This document shows positions 33,108-41,951 of a stretch of 64,000 bases of DNA, in pieces. The stretch spans positions 3,100,001 through 3,164,000 of the forward strand of contig NZ_FOZL01000001.1 of the NCBI RefSeq assembly GCF_900114625.1. The letters are read 5' to 3'. The notes below the pieces were generated by a model, which saw only the letters and a list, made by a program, of their open reading frames with translations, was not told the DNA's origin and made no database searches. The number at the start of each line of letters is the position of its first letter. The stretch's first letter is position 1. The position numbers and the translations under genes were made by a program. This DNA comes from Granulicella pectinivorans. GTDB lineage: Bacteria; Acidobacteriota; Terriglobia; Terriglobales; Acidobacteriaceae.

Positions 33108-34643
33108 ATGCGAAAAGTATTTTGGAGTCTGGCACTTGCCGCGGTGTCGGCCCAGGGAATGGCCCCCTTCGGCGTTGCAGCGCAGAGCCCACGCAACACG
33201 ACCGCCGAAGATGAGAACACCGGCGTGCGTGTGTTCCATCACGAGAACGTTCTCGGCACCTCGCTGGGGCTGAAGCTGAAGACTTCAGACGCCGCTTCGG
33301 CCGTGCGCGCGGAGTCGGCCGTGCTCGTCGAGATCGAGCGTTGCAACCGCATCCTCAGCGCCTGGAGTCCCGATAGCGAGTTCTCGCACTGGCTGGCAAC
33401 GCGCGGAACGGCAGAGAAGGTCTCCTCTGAACTGATCGAAGTGCTTTCGCTGTTCGACGCATGGCGCACGCAGACCGATGGAGCGCTGGACGCTTCAGCA
33501 GAGACCGCGACGAAGCTCTGGAAGAACGCCGCGCTCGAACAGCGTCCGCCTACGACCCGCGAACGGGAAACGGCCGTCCGTACCATGCAGGCGGAGCACT
33601 GGCGCATCGATCGCGCAGCCGGGACAGCGGTGCATCTCGACGACGCTCCCATCGCGTTGAACAGCTTTGTCAAAAGCTACATCGCAGGACGCGCTGCAGA
33701 TGCTGCCCTGGCTTCCGGCGCGACCGGAGTGCTGCTTAACCTCGGCGGCGATCTCGTAGCGCGCGGAGCCCTGACGGAGCGGGTCGCCATTGCCGATCCC
33801 GCTGCCGATGCCGAAAACGATACGCCACTCGATCTGTTGCATATTCAAAATCGAGCCGTGGCCACCAGCGGAGGCTACCGCCGTGGCGTCACGATCGACG
33901 GTCAGCATATCTCACATCTCTTCGATCCGCGCACCGCGGAGCCCGCCCTGCACGTCGCCAGCGCGACGGTGATTGCACAGGACGCCGTCGAAGCAGGTGC
34001 GCTCGCAACGGCCTTTGCCGTGATGCAGCCCGCGGAGACGGCAGCGCTCGCAGCCCGTATGCGCCACGTGGACTACATGCTTGTGCTTCCTGATGGCAGC
34101 CGCGTCGCAAGCCCCGGCTGGTCCTTGCAGCAGGCTCCCCATATTGTTCGCGCCGCTTACATCTCGCGTGCCACCGCTCCCGCACAACTCGATCTCCTGA
34201 TCACGCTGGAACTTGCGCGCATCAGCGACCCCCGCTATCGCCGCCCTTACGTCTCGGTCTGGGTCGAGGACAAGGACCACTTCCCGGTCAAGACTATCGC
34301 GCTCTGGTTCGAGAAGGCTCGCTGGTTGCCTGACCTGAAAAGCTGGTATCACGACGATCAGATCCGCGCCCTCGCCGAGGGAACGGATCTTTCCACGACC
34401 ATCAGCTCCGCGACCCGTCCCCCGGGCAAGTACACCCTCCGCTGGGATGGTAAGGACAACGCGGGCAAGCCCGTGAAACCCGGTCACTACACGATCTGCA
34501 TCGAGGCCGCTCGCGAGCATGGTTCCTATCAGATCATCCGGCAGGAGATCGACTTCGACGGCCGGACAGCGAGGCAGGTGACCCTGCCGGGCGGCACCGA
34601 GATAGGCGGCGTCACCCTGGACTACGGTGCCCATGCCAAGTAA
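33108..34643 (+). CDS. ApbE-like flavin transferase fused to DUF2271
   Basis: 511-residue exported protein. The signal peptide is followed by an ApbE-like domain (residues ~35-340): GALDASAETATKLWKNAA, APIALNSFVKSYIAGRAADA, VLLNLGGDLVARGA and ATSGGYRRGVTIDGQHISHL. It ends with DUF2271 (~345-505: PYVSVWVEDKDHFPVKTIAL, PGKYTLRWDGKDNAGKPVKP). ApbE attaches FMN to Ser/Thr of target proteins. The usual Mg-binding Asp of the ADALAT motif appears as EAGALAT here, so activity is uncertain. The start has GGAG 6 bases upstream. The next gene overlaps its 3' end. Confidence 0.85.
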   Translation: MRKVFWSLALAAVSAQGMAPFGVAAQSPRNTTAEDENTGVRVFHHENVLGTSLGLKLKTSDAASAVRAESAVLVEIERCNRILSAWSPDSEFSHWLATRGTAEKVSSELIEVLSLFDAWRTQTDGALDASAETATKLWKNAALEQRPPTTRERETAVRTMQAEHWRIDRAAGTAVHLDDAPIALNSFVKSYIAGRAADAALASGATGVLLNLGGDLVARGALTERVAIADPAADAENDTPLDLLHIQNRAVATSGGYRRGVTIDGQHISHLFDPRTAEPALHVASATVIAQDAVEAGALATAFAVMQPAETAALAARMRHVDYMLVLPDGSRVASPGWSLQQAPHIVRAAYISRATAPAQLDLLITLELARISDPRYRRPYVSVWVEDKDHFPVKTIALWFEKARWLPDLKSWYHDDQIRALAEGTDLSTTISSATRPPGKYTLRWDGKDNAGKPVKPGHYTICIEAAREHGSYQIIRQEIDFDGRTARQVTLPGGTEIGGVTLDYGAHAK

Positions 34644-35292
34644 TACGAGCGAACCTGCTGTTACCCCAGCGACCAGGCCACGCGCACCGATTCCACTCTC
34701 GGTGCGTGTGCGCAAGCAGACCGCGATCGTCTCGCGCTGGCTGCATATCTATCTCTCGATGGTCTCGTTCGCCGTCATTCTTTTCTTCGCGGTCACGGGC
34801 CTCACGCTGAATCACGCGGAGTGGTTTGCCAATCAGCAACGCACGGTCCAGCGCACGGGCTCGCTCCCGCACGACTGGCTCCGACCAACAACCGGGGAAG
34901 TCGGCAAGCTTGAGATCGCGGAGCGACTTCGTTCCAGCGAAAAGCTGCACGGGGAGGTGTCCGACTTCCGTGTGGACGACCAGCAGGTCGCGGTCAGCTT
35001 CAAGGCCCCGGGTTATGCGGCAGACGCATTCATCGACCGCGACAGCAATCACTACGACCTGACCATCACCAGCAACGGCTTCGTCGCGGTGATGAACGAT
35101 CTCCACAAGGGACGCGATGCAGGCAAGGCGTGGGGATGGGTGATCGACGTCTCCGCCGTGTTGCTGACGCTGGTGTCTCTGACCGGGCTTCTTCTACTCT
35201 TCTTTGTCTACAAGCGACGCACAGCCGGGCTGATCGTCGGAGCGATCGGAGCAGTTCTGCTCTGGATCGCCTGGGCCAGGTTCGTGCCGTAA
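34633..35292 (+). CDS. PepSY-associated membrane protein
   Basis: 219-residue inner-membrane protein: N-terminal cytoplasmic tail, helix 1 (LHIYLSMVSFAVILFFAVTG), a ~110-residue periplasmic PepSY-type domain (TLNHAEWFANQQRTVQRTGS and VMNDLHKGRDAGKAWGWVID), helix 2 (VSAVLLTLVSLTGLLLLFFV) and helix 3. The HxxN/H pattern (LTLNHAEW, LHKGRDAGKAW) is that of PepSY-associated TM proteins, which often occur with ApbE and probably handle electrons or haem. ATG at 34633 overlaps the ApbE gene; a GTG at 34627 is also possible. No FMN-acceptor protein is encoded next to it. Confidence 0.82.
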   Translation: MPSNTSEPAVTPATRPRAPIPLSVRVRKQTAIVSRWLHIYLSMVSFAVILFFAVTGLTLNHAEWFANQQRTVQRTGSLPHDWLRPTTGEVGKLEIAERLRSSEKLHGEVSDFRVDDQQVAVSFKAPGYAADAFIDRDSNHYDLTITSNGFVAVMNDLHKGRDAGKAWGWVIDVSAVLLTLVSLTGLLLLFFVYKRRTAGLIVGAIGAVLLWIAWARFVP

Positions 35293-35295
35293 AAA

Positions 35296-35326
35296 GAATT
35301 GGGGCGGTGGAGTCATCCACCGCCCC
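35296..35326 (-). terminator. Terminator of smc (reads on the minus strand)
   Basis: GGGGCGGTGGA / TCCACCGCCCC stem around GTCA. On the minus strand it is followed by AATTCTTTTT. It sits between the convergent PepSY and smc stops and may serve both. Confidence 0.85.
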
Positions 35327-35334
35327 ATGGCCGT

Positions 35335-38300
35335 TTACGCAACGCGTCGCGGCTCATTGTCGCGGCTGCGATTGCCCGCACCCAGGTTGACACTGACGAC
35401 CTTCGACACACCAGGCTCCTGCATCGTCACGCCATAGATGACATCCGCCTGGCTCATGGTGCGCTTGGAGTGAGTGATGACCACGAACTGCGTCGTCGCG
35501 GACATTTCGGCAATCAGCTTGGCGAAGCGGCCCACATTGGTCTCGTCCAGCGGAGCGTCGACCTCGTCCAGTACGCAGAAGGGTGCGGGCTGGAACTGGA
35601 AGATACCCACCAGCAGCGAGAGAGCGGTCAGAGCCTTCTCGCCGCCCGAAAGCAGAAGAATGTTCTGCATCTTCTTGCCTGGAGGCGAGGCCACGATGTC
35701 GATGCCGGACTCACTTGTGTTCTCGGGCTCGGTCAGCTTCATGAAGGCTGCGCCACCACCAAAGAGCTTCGTGAAGGTCACGGAGAAGTTATCGTTGATG
35801 ATCTTGAATGCATCTTCGAACTTCACGCGCGACACATCGTCAATCTCCTTGATGGACTCCTGCGTATTGGCGATCGCGTCGAGCAGATCCTTTCGCTGTG
35901 TCTCGAGGAATCCGTGACGCTCAGCGGTCTCGTTGTACTCCTCGAGCGCCATCATGTTGACCGGGCCCATCGCTTCCAGGCGCTTCTTCAATTCACGCGA
36001 CTCGGTCTCTTCGAAGGTGAGGGTCTCGCCTTCGATGCGGACGATGGTCTCATCGGCGCGAAGATCGGCAGCGGGGACAGCCAGGTCGTTAAGACTGGTC
36101 GCTTCCAGGTGCTCGATGTCCGCGGCCAGACGCGCCGCTCGCGCTGTCAGCGTGGCTCGCGATTCCCGCAGTGCTTCGGTCTCGGTACGCAGCGTGCGCA
36201 ACTTCGCATCCAGTGCGTTCATCGCAGTGCGCAACTGGGCCGCTTCGGCGGTGAGGCGCTGCGCATTGGCGACCGCAGTGGCGCGCGCCTCGAAGAGTTC
36301 TTCCTGCTGCACGGCGAGCGCTCCGGTCTCCTCTTCGCGGCGCTGTTTCTCGTTCGCTGCGGCCTCAAGCTGTCCGGAGAGCTGATTGATGCGCTGCTCC
36401 TGATTGGCGTAGAGGCGTGCGGTTTGTTCGAGGTTCGCGGCAGCGTTGCGACGGCGCTCCTCAAGTGCGGCAAGAGCCGACGACGCGGCTGCGGCGGCCT
36501 GCTGCAGATGTTCACGTTCGGAGCGCAGCTCTTCCAACTGCGCCTGCAGATCGCCCAGCTTGACGTCGAGTGCCGTGCGCTCCGCTTCGAGTGCTTCAGC
36601 TTCGCCCTGGCGACGCGCAATGAGGTCGGACTTCTGGTTGCGTGCGTCTTTGTTGCGCGAGGCCGAGAGCGTCCACTCTTCCAGCCGCCGCTCGAGACGA
36701 GCGACCTCCTGCTCCATCTGGCGCAGGGCTGCGCCGGAGTTGGCGGATTCGCGCTCGGCGTCGCGGCGCTCGTGGGTGAGGTTCTCGATCTGCGCGTTAA
36801 GGTCCGCGATCTGATGCTGGAACTCGGCGGTGGCCTTGTCGGTCGCGGCAAGAGCGGTCTGGGCCGTGTTGACCTTATTCTGGACGTCGTTGAGCTCACG
36901 CTTGAGGGCCAGCGGCCCCTGCGACGAAGGGCGCCCACCCGTCACAGTAAGGCTTTGGAAGCTCTCGCCGGAGGGAGCGAGGAAGAAAGCCTGCGGATAC
37001 TGCGCGGCGAGCGAGCGGGCGGTCTCGGAGTCCGGCGTGATGTACCCATTGCGAAGACGTGGCAGCAGGGATTCGACAAGGGCAGGGAAGTTGTCCACGC
37101 CTTCGGGACCCTTGATGCGGATGGAATCGCGAAGCGAGACGACACCCTCGGGGGCAGAGAAGTTGAGCGGGGCAATGTCGCCGATGTGAGCGTTCTGGTT
37201 GGCGACCAGGAAGGTCGCGCGACCGGCGACTTCTTTCTGAAGAAGCTGAACCGAGTTATCGGCGTCTTGCCAGTTGCGGACGACGATGTAATTCAACTCT
37301 TCGCGGAGGAACTCGTCGACGACGGACTCGTACTGGCCATCCACTTCGAGGAAGTCGGCGAGTGTGCCGATGGGCGCAGAAGTGGGTGCACCGGGGTTCT
37401 GCTTGGCGCGGTTGGTGTGGGCGCGGAAGATATTACGCACCGTGTCGGTGGAGTAGCTGTGCTCGCGGATGAGGGCTTCGAGCGCGTTACGGCGGCCGTT
37501 GAGTGTCGCCTGTTCGCCGCGCAGTTGGTCGCCACGTCGCTTGCTGGCAGTCTCTTCCTGGCGAGCCTTATCGAGCTCCGCGCGGTGCGTGGCGATCTCG
37601 GCTTCCAGGCGCTTGAGGCGTGCAGTGACATCCTCGTGCGACAGGCGTACCTGGCCGCGCTGCAGGCCAAGCGTGCCCAGTTCCTGACGGGCGTGCTCGG
37701 ACTCTGACTCAAGCCGCTCGGACTCACGTTCGAGACCGGCGAGGGCGGCTGCGGCCTGCGTCTCTTCATTGCGTGTCTGCGAGACGCGCTGGACGAGTTG
37801 GAGGATCTGACGGCGGTTCTGCTCGGCCTGCTGCTCCGCCGATTGCAGAGCGCGGACGCCCTCCTGCGCGAGCTGCTGCTGCTTCTGAGCTTCGGCACGG
37901 GACTGCGCGGACTCCGCGCTGGCGGTCTCTGCGAACGACTTGTGCTTTTCCAGATCGCCGGCCAGCGCGGCAAGCTGGGCGCGGGCGGCGGCGAGGTCGT
38001 CCTGCCCCTGGGCGATGCGGCTGGTGAGCTCTGCAACGCGGTCTTTGTTGCCGGCGGCACGTGCGGTGACGCGCTCGAGCTCCACGGCGGTTTGGTTGGC
38101 GGCGGTGTTGGTCTCGCGAATCTGCTGGTCGAGCGCGTAGCCGTGGCGCACGCCCTCGGTGTGCTCCGCATCCATCGTTTCCAGGTCGGCGGCCTGCGCA
38201 TCGATCTGTGTCGCGAGGCTCGCGATGCGGCTATTAGTTGCTGTCTGGTCGGCGTCGAACTGGGCGATACGGCTGGCGAGAACGACACGCAGGCGGGTAC

Positions 38301-39258
38301 GAAGTTCGTCGCGGAGGGCACCGTAGCGCTCAGCCTTGGCGGCCTGGCGCTTCAGCGTGCCCATCTGTTTGGTCACTTCTTCGAAGATGTCGTTGACGCG
38401 CGAGAGGTTTTGTTTGGCTGATTCGAGCCGCAGCTCGGCAAGGCGCTTCTTGGTCTTGAAGCGGGTGATGCCGGCAGCCTCTTCGATGATGCCGCGGCGG
38501 TCGGCAGGCTTCGAGGAGAGGAGCTGCCCGATGCGTTCCTGGCCGATGATGGCGTAGCTTTCGCCACCCAGACCGGTGCCCATGAAGATGTCCTGGATGT
38601 CGCGGAGACGGCAGATTTTGCCGTTGAGCAGATACTCGGAGTCGCCGGAGCGGAAGAGGCGCCGCGTGATGGTGAGCTCGCCGGCGCGAATGGGCGTGCG
38701 CCCGAACTTGCGGCGGCGGATCTTGAGGACGACCTGCTGGTTTGGGATGCCGGCGGCGTTCAGCTCAACGTTTGGCTCGGGGATATTGGGGTCGGGAACG
38801 GGAACGGCAGCGGTGGATTTGAACTCGCCTTCCAGAATGGTACCGGGCTGGGCCTCGGCGACGGCGTCCTCGGTCTCCTGGGCGCGCTGCTTACGCAGTT
38901 CTGTCTCGTCCCAGTCGCCGGAGATGGGTGTGATGGCGGCGTTGGGGTCAGCCTCCTCCTCGTCATCCAGGGCGTTGTTGTCATAAACCTCGGGATCGAC
39001 GAGGGTCAGCGAGACCTCGGCCATGCCGGTGGGTTTCCGGTCGCGCGTGCCGGCGAAGATGACGTCTTCCATCTTGATGCCGCGCAGCGATTTTGCGCTC
39101 TGTTCCCCGAGAACCCAGGTGATGGCGTCGGAGATATTGGACTTGCCGCAGCCGTTGGGGCCGACGATGGCCGCGATGCCGGAGCCGGAGAGCTGGACTT
39201 CAGTGCGGTCGCAGAAAGACTTGAAGCCGAGGATCTGGACCTTTTTGAGCTTAAGCAT
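35335..39258 (-). CDS. smc: Chromosome segregation protein SMC
   Basis: 1307-residue ATPase of the condensin-like complex. N-terminal head: FGFKSFCDRTEVQL-like start and Walker A IVGPNGCGKSNISDAITWVL. Long coiled coils flank a central hinge (near residues 640-780: TLADFLEVDGQYESVVDEFL, IKGPEGVDNFPALVESLLPR). The C-terminal head has LLSGGEKALTALSLL (signature) and FCVLDEVDAPLDETN (Walker B). The protein is ~120 residues longer than most SMCs, partly through an acidic, low-complexity insert at about residues 90-170 inside the N-terminal head. The start at 39258 is preceded by GAGGAA. ScpA and ScpB are not in the window. Confidence 0.97.
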   Translation of the reverse strand: MLKLKKVQILGFKSFCDRTEVQLSGSGIAAIVGPNGCGKSNISDAITWVLGEQSAKSLRGIKMEDVIFAGTRDRKPTGMAEVSLTLVDPEVYDNNALDDEEEADPNAAITPISGDWDETELRKQRAQETEDAVAEAQPGTILEGEFKSTAAVPVPDPNIPEPNVELNAAGIPNQQVVLKIRRRKFGRTPIRAGELTITRRLFRSGDSEYLLNGKICRLRDIQDIFMGTGLGGESYAIIGQERIGQLLSSKPADRRGIIEEAAGITRFKTKKRLAELRLESAKQNLSRVNDIFEEVTKQMGTLKRQAAKAERYGALRDELRTRLRVVLASRIAQFDADQTATNSRIASLATQIDAQAADLETMDAEHTEGVRHGYALDQQIRETNTAANQTAVELERVTARAAGNKDRVAELTSRIAQGQDDLAAARAQLAALAGDLEKHKSFAETASAESAQSRAEAQKQQQLAQEGVRALQSAEQQAEQNRRQILQLVQRVSQTRNEETQAAAALAGLERESERLESESEHARQELGTLGLQRGQVRLSHEDVTARLKRLEAEIATHRAELDKARQEETASKRRGDQLRGEQATLNGRRNALEALIREHSYSTDTVRNIFRAHTNRAKQNPGAPTSAPIGTLADFLEVDGQYESVVDEFLREELNYIVVRNWQDADNSVQLLQKEVAGRATFLVANQNAHIGDIAPLNFSAPEGVVSLRDSIRIKGPEGVDNFPALVESLLPRLRNGYITPDSETARSLAAQYPQAFFLAPSGESFQSLTVTGGRPSSQGPLALKRELNDVQNKVNTAQTALAATDKATAEFQHQIADLNAQIENLTHERRDAERESANSGAALRQMEQEVARLERRLEEWTLSASRNKDARNQKSDLIARRQGEAEALEAERTALDVKLGDLQAQLEELRSEREHLQQAAAAASSALAALEERRRNAAANLEQTARLYANQEQRINQLSGQLEAAANEKQRREEETGALAVQQEELFEARATAVANAQRLTAEAAQLRTAMNALDAKLRTLRTETEALRESRATLTARAARLAADIEHLEATSLNDLAVPAADLRADETIVRIEGETLTFEETESRELKKRLEAMGPVNMMALEEYNETAERHGFLETQRKDLLDAIANTQESIKEIDDVSRVKFEDAFKIINDNFSVTFTKLFGGGAAFMKLTEPENTSESGIDIVASPPGKKMQNILLLSGGEKALTALSLLVGIFQFQPAPFCVLDEVDAPLDETNVGRFAKLIAEMSATTQFVVITHSKRTMSQADVIYGVTMQEPGVSKVVSVNLGAGNRSRDNEPRRVA

Positions 39259-39705
39259 CGTTCCTCGTAGGGCCAGCGGTCGAGGGGAGCGATGGCCGCT
39301 GGGCCGGGGTATGGATTAACTGTAGCCGCGGGGCGGGATGCGGCAAAGGCCGAAAAAACGCGGAAATGTGGAATAAAGGGGCGAAATTCCGGCACCCGGA
39401 ACGCTGGTGGCAACAGTTTGACAGGACCGGCGGGGTCAATTGGTGGAAAGAAAGCGCGGTCGTGGCATACTCGATTGCAGATGCTTACTTGCCAGAGGGG
39501 TTACCGCTTTCTATAATCCGCTTCATTGGTCTCCGGTCGAAAGGTCTAACCTTTCGGTCCGTGCCAGCGGGGTCCTGGGGGCGACCGAGAGGTGTTCCCC
39601 TGTGTCAATTTCAATTTTCCTGACCGCGGGAACTTCGGGCGTTGCGAGATGACCCGTACACCGGCGGCAGCATCGTAAGGAAGAAGAGATCTCGAGGAGC
39701 TTTGC
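39259..39705. other. Intergenic region with promoter and long leader of the TPR-like gene
   Basis: About 450 bases between the divergent smc and TPR-like genes. It holds the promoter at 39489-39517 and a leader of ~180 bases with the hairpin CGAAAGG-TCTAA-CCTTTCG (39538-39556). No further gene is seen. Confidence 0.65.
39489..39517 (+). promoter_or_regulatory. Sigma-70 type promoter of the TPR-like gene
   Basis: TTGCCA (39489-39494), a 17-base spacer and TATAAT (39512-39517). The start is near 39524, about 180 bases before the ATG. Confidence 0.75.
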
Positions 39706-41013
39706 ATGAAGAAGGTAATGGTTGCGTCTCTCCTGTCGGCTGTCGCGTTCGCGTCTGTGGCGCCGATGGCGAATGTCGCGTTTGCTCAGGCTGCTGCTCC
39801 CGCTGCGGCTGGCCAGGTTCAACTTTCCCCGGCTGAGTACGCCGCTTACACGAACGCGACGTCTCAGACGGACGCGAAGGCGAAGGCTGCCGCGCTCGAG
39901 GCCTATCTGGTCTCGTATCCGCAGTCCGCGGTGAAGCTGGATGTGCTGCAGCAGCTGATGTTCGCCTACAGCACGATCGATGCGGCCAAGACGATCGATG
40001 CCGCCGACCGTATTCTGCAGCTCGATCCGCACAATATTCGCGCCCTGATCTCCGAGGTTGCCATGCGCGGCGCGCAGGCCGGCCAGGCGACCGATCCGGC
40101 AGCCCGCCAGACGGCGCTGGATTCGGCGGCGAGCTATGGACAGAAGGGTCTCGACGCCCTGTCGACCAAGCCGGCAGCGATGTCGGATGCCGACTACACG
40201 CAGTTGAAGGGCATTGGAACGCCGCGCTTCTACAGCGCCATCGGTTCCGCGGCTCTCAACAAGAAGGATTATCCCGGCGCGATTACGGCGTTCACGGCTG
40301 AGCTGAAGTCCGCTCCGCTGGCCGATACGACCACCCCCGGACCGATCCTTCAGGACACCTTCTATCTCGGTCAGGCCTACTACGGCTCGACCCCTCCTGA
40401 TTATGTGAACTGCACCTTCTTCGCGACGCGTGCGGCTTCCTACGCTCCTGACAACTTCAAGGCGCAGCTCCAGCCGCTGGCCAGCTATTGCTACAAGAAG
40501 TACCACGGCAACGCAGATGGCTATGACGCTGTCGTGACGGCTGCCAAGGCGAATCTCTTCCCGCCTGCGGACTTCTCGATCGTCCCGGCTCCCAAGGCCT
40601 CGGATATCGCTCACCAGGCTCTTGCCGGAACCGCCGATCCGGCGACGCTGGCTTTGGCTGACAAGGAGTTCATCCTCCAGAACGGCACGCCTGAGGATGC
40701 GGATAAGGTCTTCGCCGCGATCAAGGGCAAGTCGGTGCAGATTCCGGGTGTTTTGATCGTCGACGGGAGCACAGCAAGCTCGCTGAAGATTGCGGTCTCG
40801 GACGATGCGGTCCAGAGCAAGACGGCTGACTTCACGGTGACGATGAAGGAGCCGCTCAAGGAAGCGCCCGCAGTCGGCACGAAGATGGACATCTCCGGTA
40901 CGTACGATTCGTACACGCAGAGCCCAGCCATGATCACCATGGTCGACGGCGAAGAAGTGAAGAAGGCTCCTGTGAAGAAGGCAACTCCGGCACGCAGGAC
41001 GACACACAAGTAA
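39706..41013 (+). CDS. Secreted TPR-like repeat protein
   Basis: 435-residue exported protein of unknown function. The signal peptide MKKVMVASLLSAVAFASVAP ends near AFA. Residues ~40-330 consist of helical pairs of TPR character (AALEAYLVSYPQSAVKLDVL, AADRILQLDPHNIRALISEV, YPGAITAFTAELKSAPLADT). A beta-rich tail has VQIPGVLIVDGSTASSLKIA and KEAPAVGTKMDISGTYDSYT, ending Lys-rich (KKAPVKKATPARRTTHK). The ribosome binding site is CGAGGAGC. The strong promoter and hairpin leader suggest high or regulated expression, and a terminator follows at once. Such proteins are typical in Acidobacteria periplasm. Confidence 0.8.
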   Translation: MKKVMVASLLSAVAFASVAPMANVAFAQAAAPAAAGQVQLSPAEYAAYTNATSQTDAKAKAAALEAYLVSYPQSAVKLDVLQQLMFAYSTIDAAKTIDAADRILQLDPHNIRALISEVAMRGAQAGQATDPAARQTALDSAASYGQKGLDALSTKPAAMSDADYTQLKGIGTPRFYSAIGSAALNKKDYPGAITAFTAELKSAPLADTTTPGPILQDTFYLGQAYYGSTPPDYVNCTFFATRAASYAPDNFKAQLQPLASYCYKKYHGNADGYDAVVTAAKANLFPPADFSIVPAPKASDIAHQALAGTADPATLALADKEFILQNGTPEDADKVFAAIKGKSVQIPGVLIVDGSTASSLKIAVSDDAVQSKTADFTVTMKEPLKEAPAVGTKMDISGTYDSYTQSPAMITMVDGEEVKKAPVKKATPARRTTHK

Positions 41014-41031
41014 GCAGATGTTTTGCGGAAG

Positions 41032-41060
41032 AAAGAGGCAGCCTTCGGGCTGCCTCTTTT
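41032..41060 (+). terminator. Terminator after the TPR-like gene
   Basis: AAAGAGGCAGCC-TTCG-GGCTGCCTCTTT, a perfect 12-bp stem with a UUCG tetraloop and terminal T-run. Confidence 0.92.
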
Positions 41061-41305
41061 CTGTCCGGAGGTCAGACCTCTTGCTTCGAAAGTGGTATGA
41101 AATGCACCTCTCTCAGTGCATCCTTCTAAGAATGGTCTTCTAAAGGGTTTAGAGTGCCACTTCAGAAATTTCTCAAGGTTTCGCCAAGGCCGTCTGGTCC
41201 GTATCGCGTGGGCCAATGTCCATGAAACGTGGACAAACCACCATAAAAGCAACTTATGCAAAAGTGGTATGTTTCCGCTTCGATTACCGCACGGAAAGGG
41301 ATCTG

Positions 41306-41932
41306 ATGAAGATGAAAGTGTTGCTCATCGCGTTGGCGATGTTGGTCATGGGCGTTGGGCAGGGTAAGGCGCAGGCTCCGGCTGAGCCAGGGAAGTTCGA
41401 TTTCTTTCTACTCAACCTTTCGTGGTCGCCTGAGTTCTGCGTGACGCATCCGACGAATGGCCAGTGTGCGGCGAAGCCTGGCTTTATTCTGCATGGGCTT
41501 TGGGGCGAGAATCTGGATGGCAGTTTTCCGTACCACTGCTCGAGTGCGCCGGGGCCGGCACACCCCGAGGCATATGCGGACGTGACGCCGGATGCGAGCC
41601 TGATCGGGCATGAGTGGGATGCGCATGGAACGTGCTCCGGGATGGCCCCGGATGCTTATTTCTCGCTCGCACGGAAGGCGTTTCAGACGGTCGCGATTCC
41701 GCCGGAGTTGAAGGGGCTGGATCACGAGATCATGTTGCCGCCTTCGGGGCTTCTGGAGATGTTCGCGAAGGCGAATCCTTCGTTTCCGGCGGGGAGCATG
41801 GTGCTGAGCTGCGGCAACAACCGTCTGACGGCGATTGAGGTTTGCATGACGAAGGGGTTAGTGCCGATGGCTTGTCCGGTGGGGATACGGGCCTGCCGGG
41901 CGAATGCCGTGAAGGTTACGCCGCAGCAGTGA
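41306..41932 (+). CDS. Ribonuclease T2 family protein, exported
   Basis: 208-residue secreted RNase. Signal peptide MKMKVLLIALAMLVMGVGQG, AQA cleavage. The two active-site segments are visible: CAS-1 FILHGLWGE (first catalytic His) and CAS-2 GHEWDAHGTC (second His and Glu), with Cys pairs spaced as in the family. The Lys normally between HEW and HGTC is Ala here, which may lower activity. The start at 41306 is fixed by AAAGGG five bases upstream. The region before it (41064-41305) has an 11-base direct repeat AAAGTGGTATG at 41089 and 41261 but no gene. Confidence 0.9.
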   Translation: MKMKVLLIALAMLVMGVGQGKAQAPAEPGKFDFFLLNLSWSPEFCVTHPTNGQCAAKPGFILHGLWGENLDGSFPYHCSSAPGPAHPEAYADVTPDASLIGHEWDAHGTCSGMAPDAYFSLARKAFQTVAIPPELKGLDHEIMLPPSGLLEMFAKANPSFPAGSMVLSCGNNRLTAIEVCMTKGLVPMACPVGIRACRANAVKVTPQQ

Positions 41933-41951
41933 GGGATGTAGGCAACCCGGT

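Noticed and set aside
35299..37707. 802-codon open frame on the plus strand
   Set aside because: Antisense to smc; Leu/Gly/Val-rich without motifs, while smc has complete ATPase motifs.
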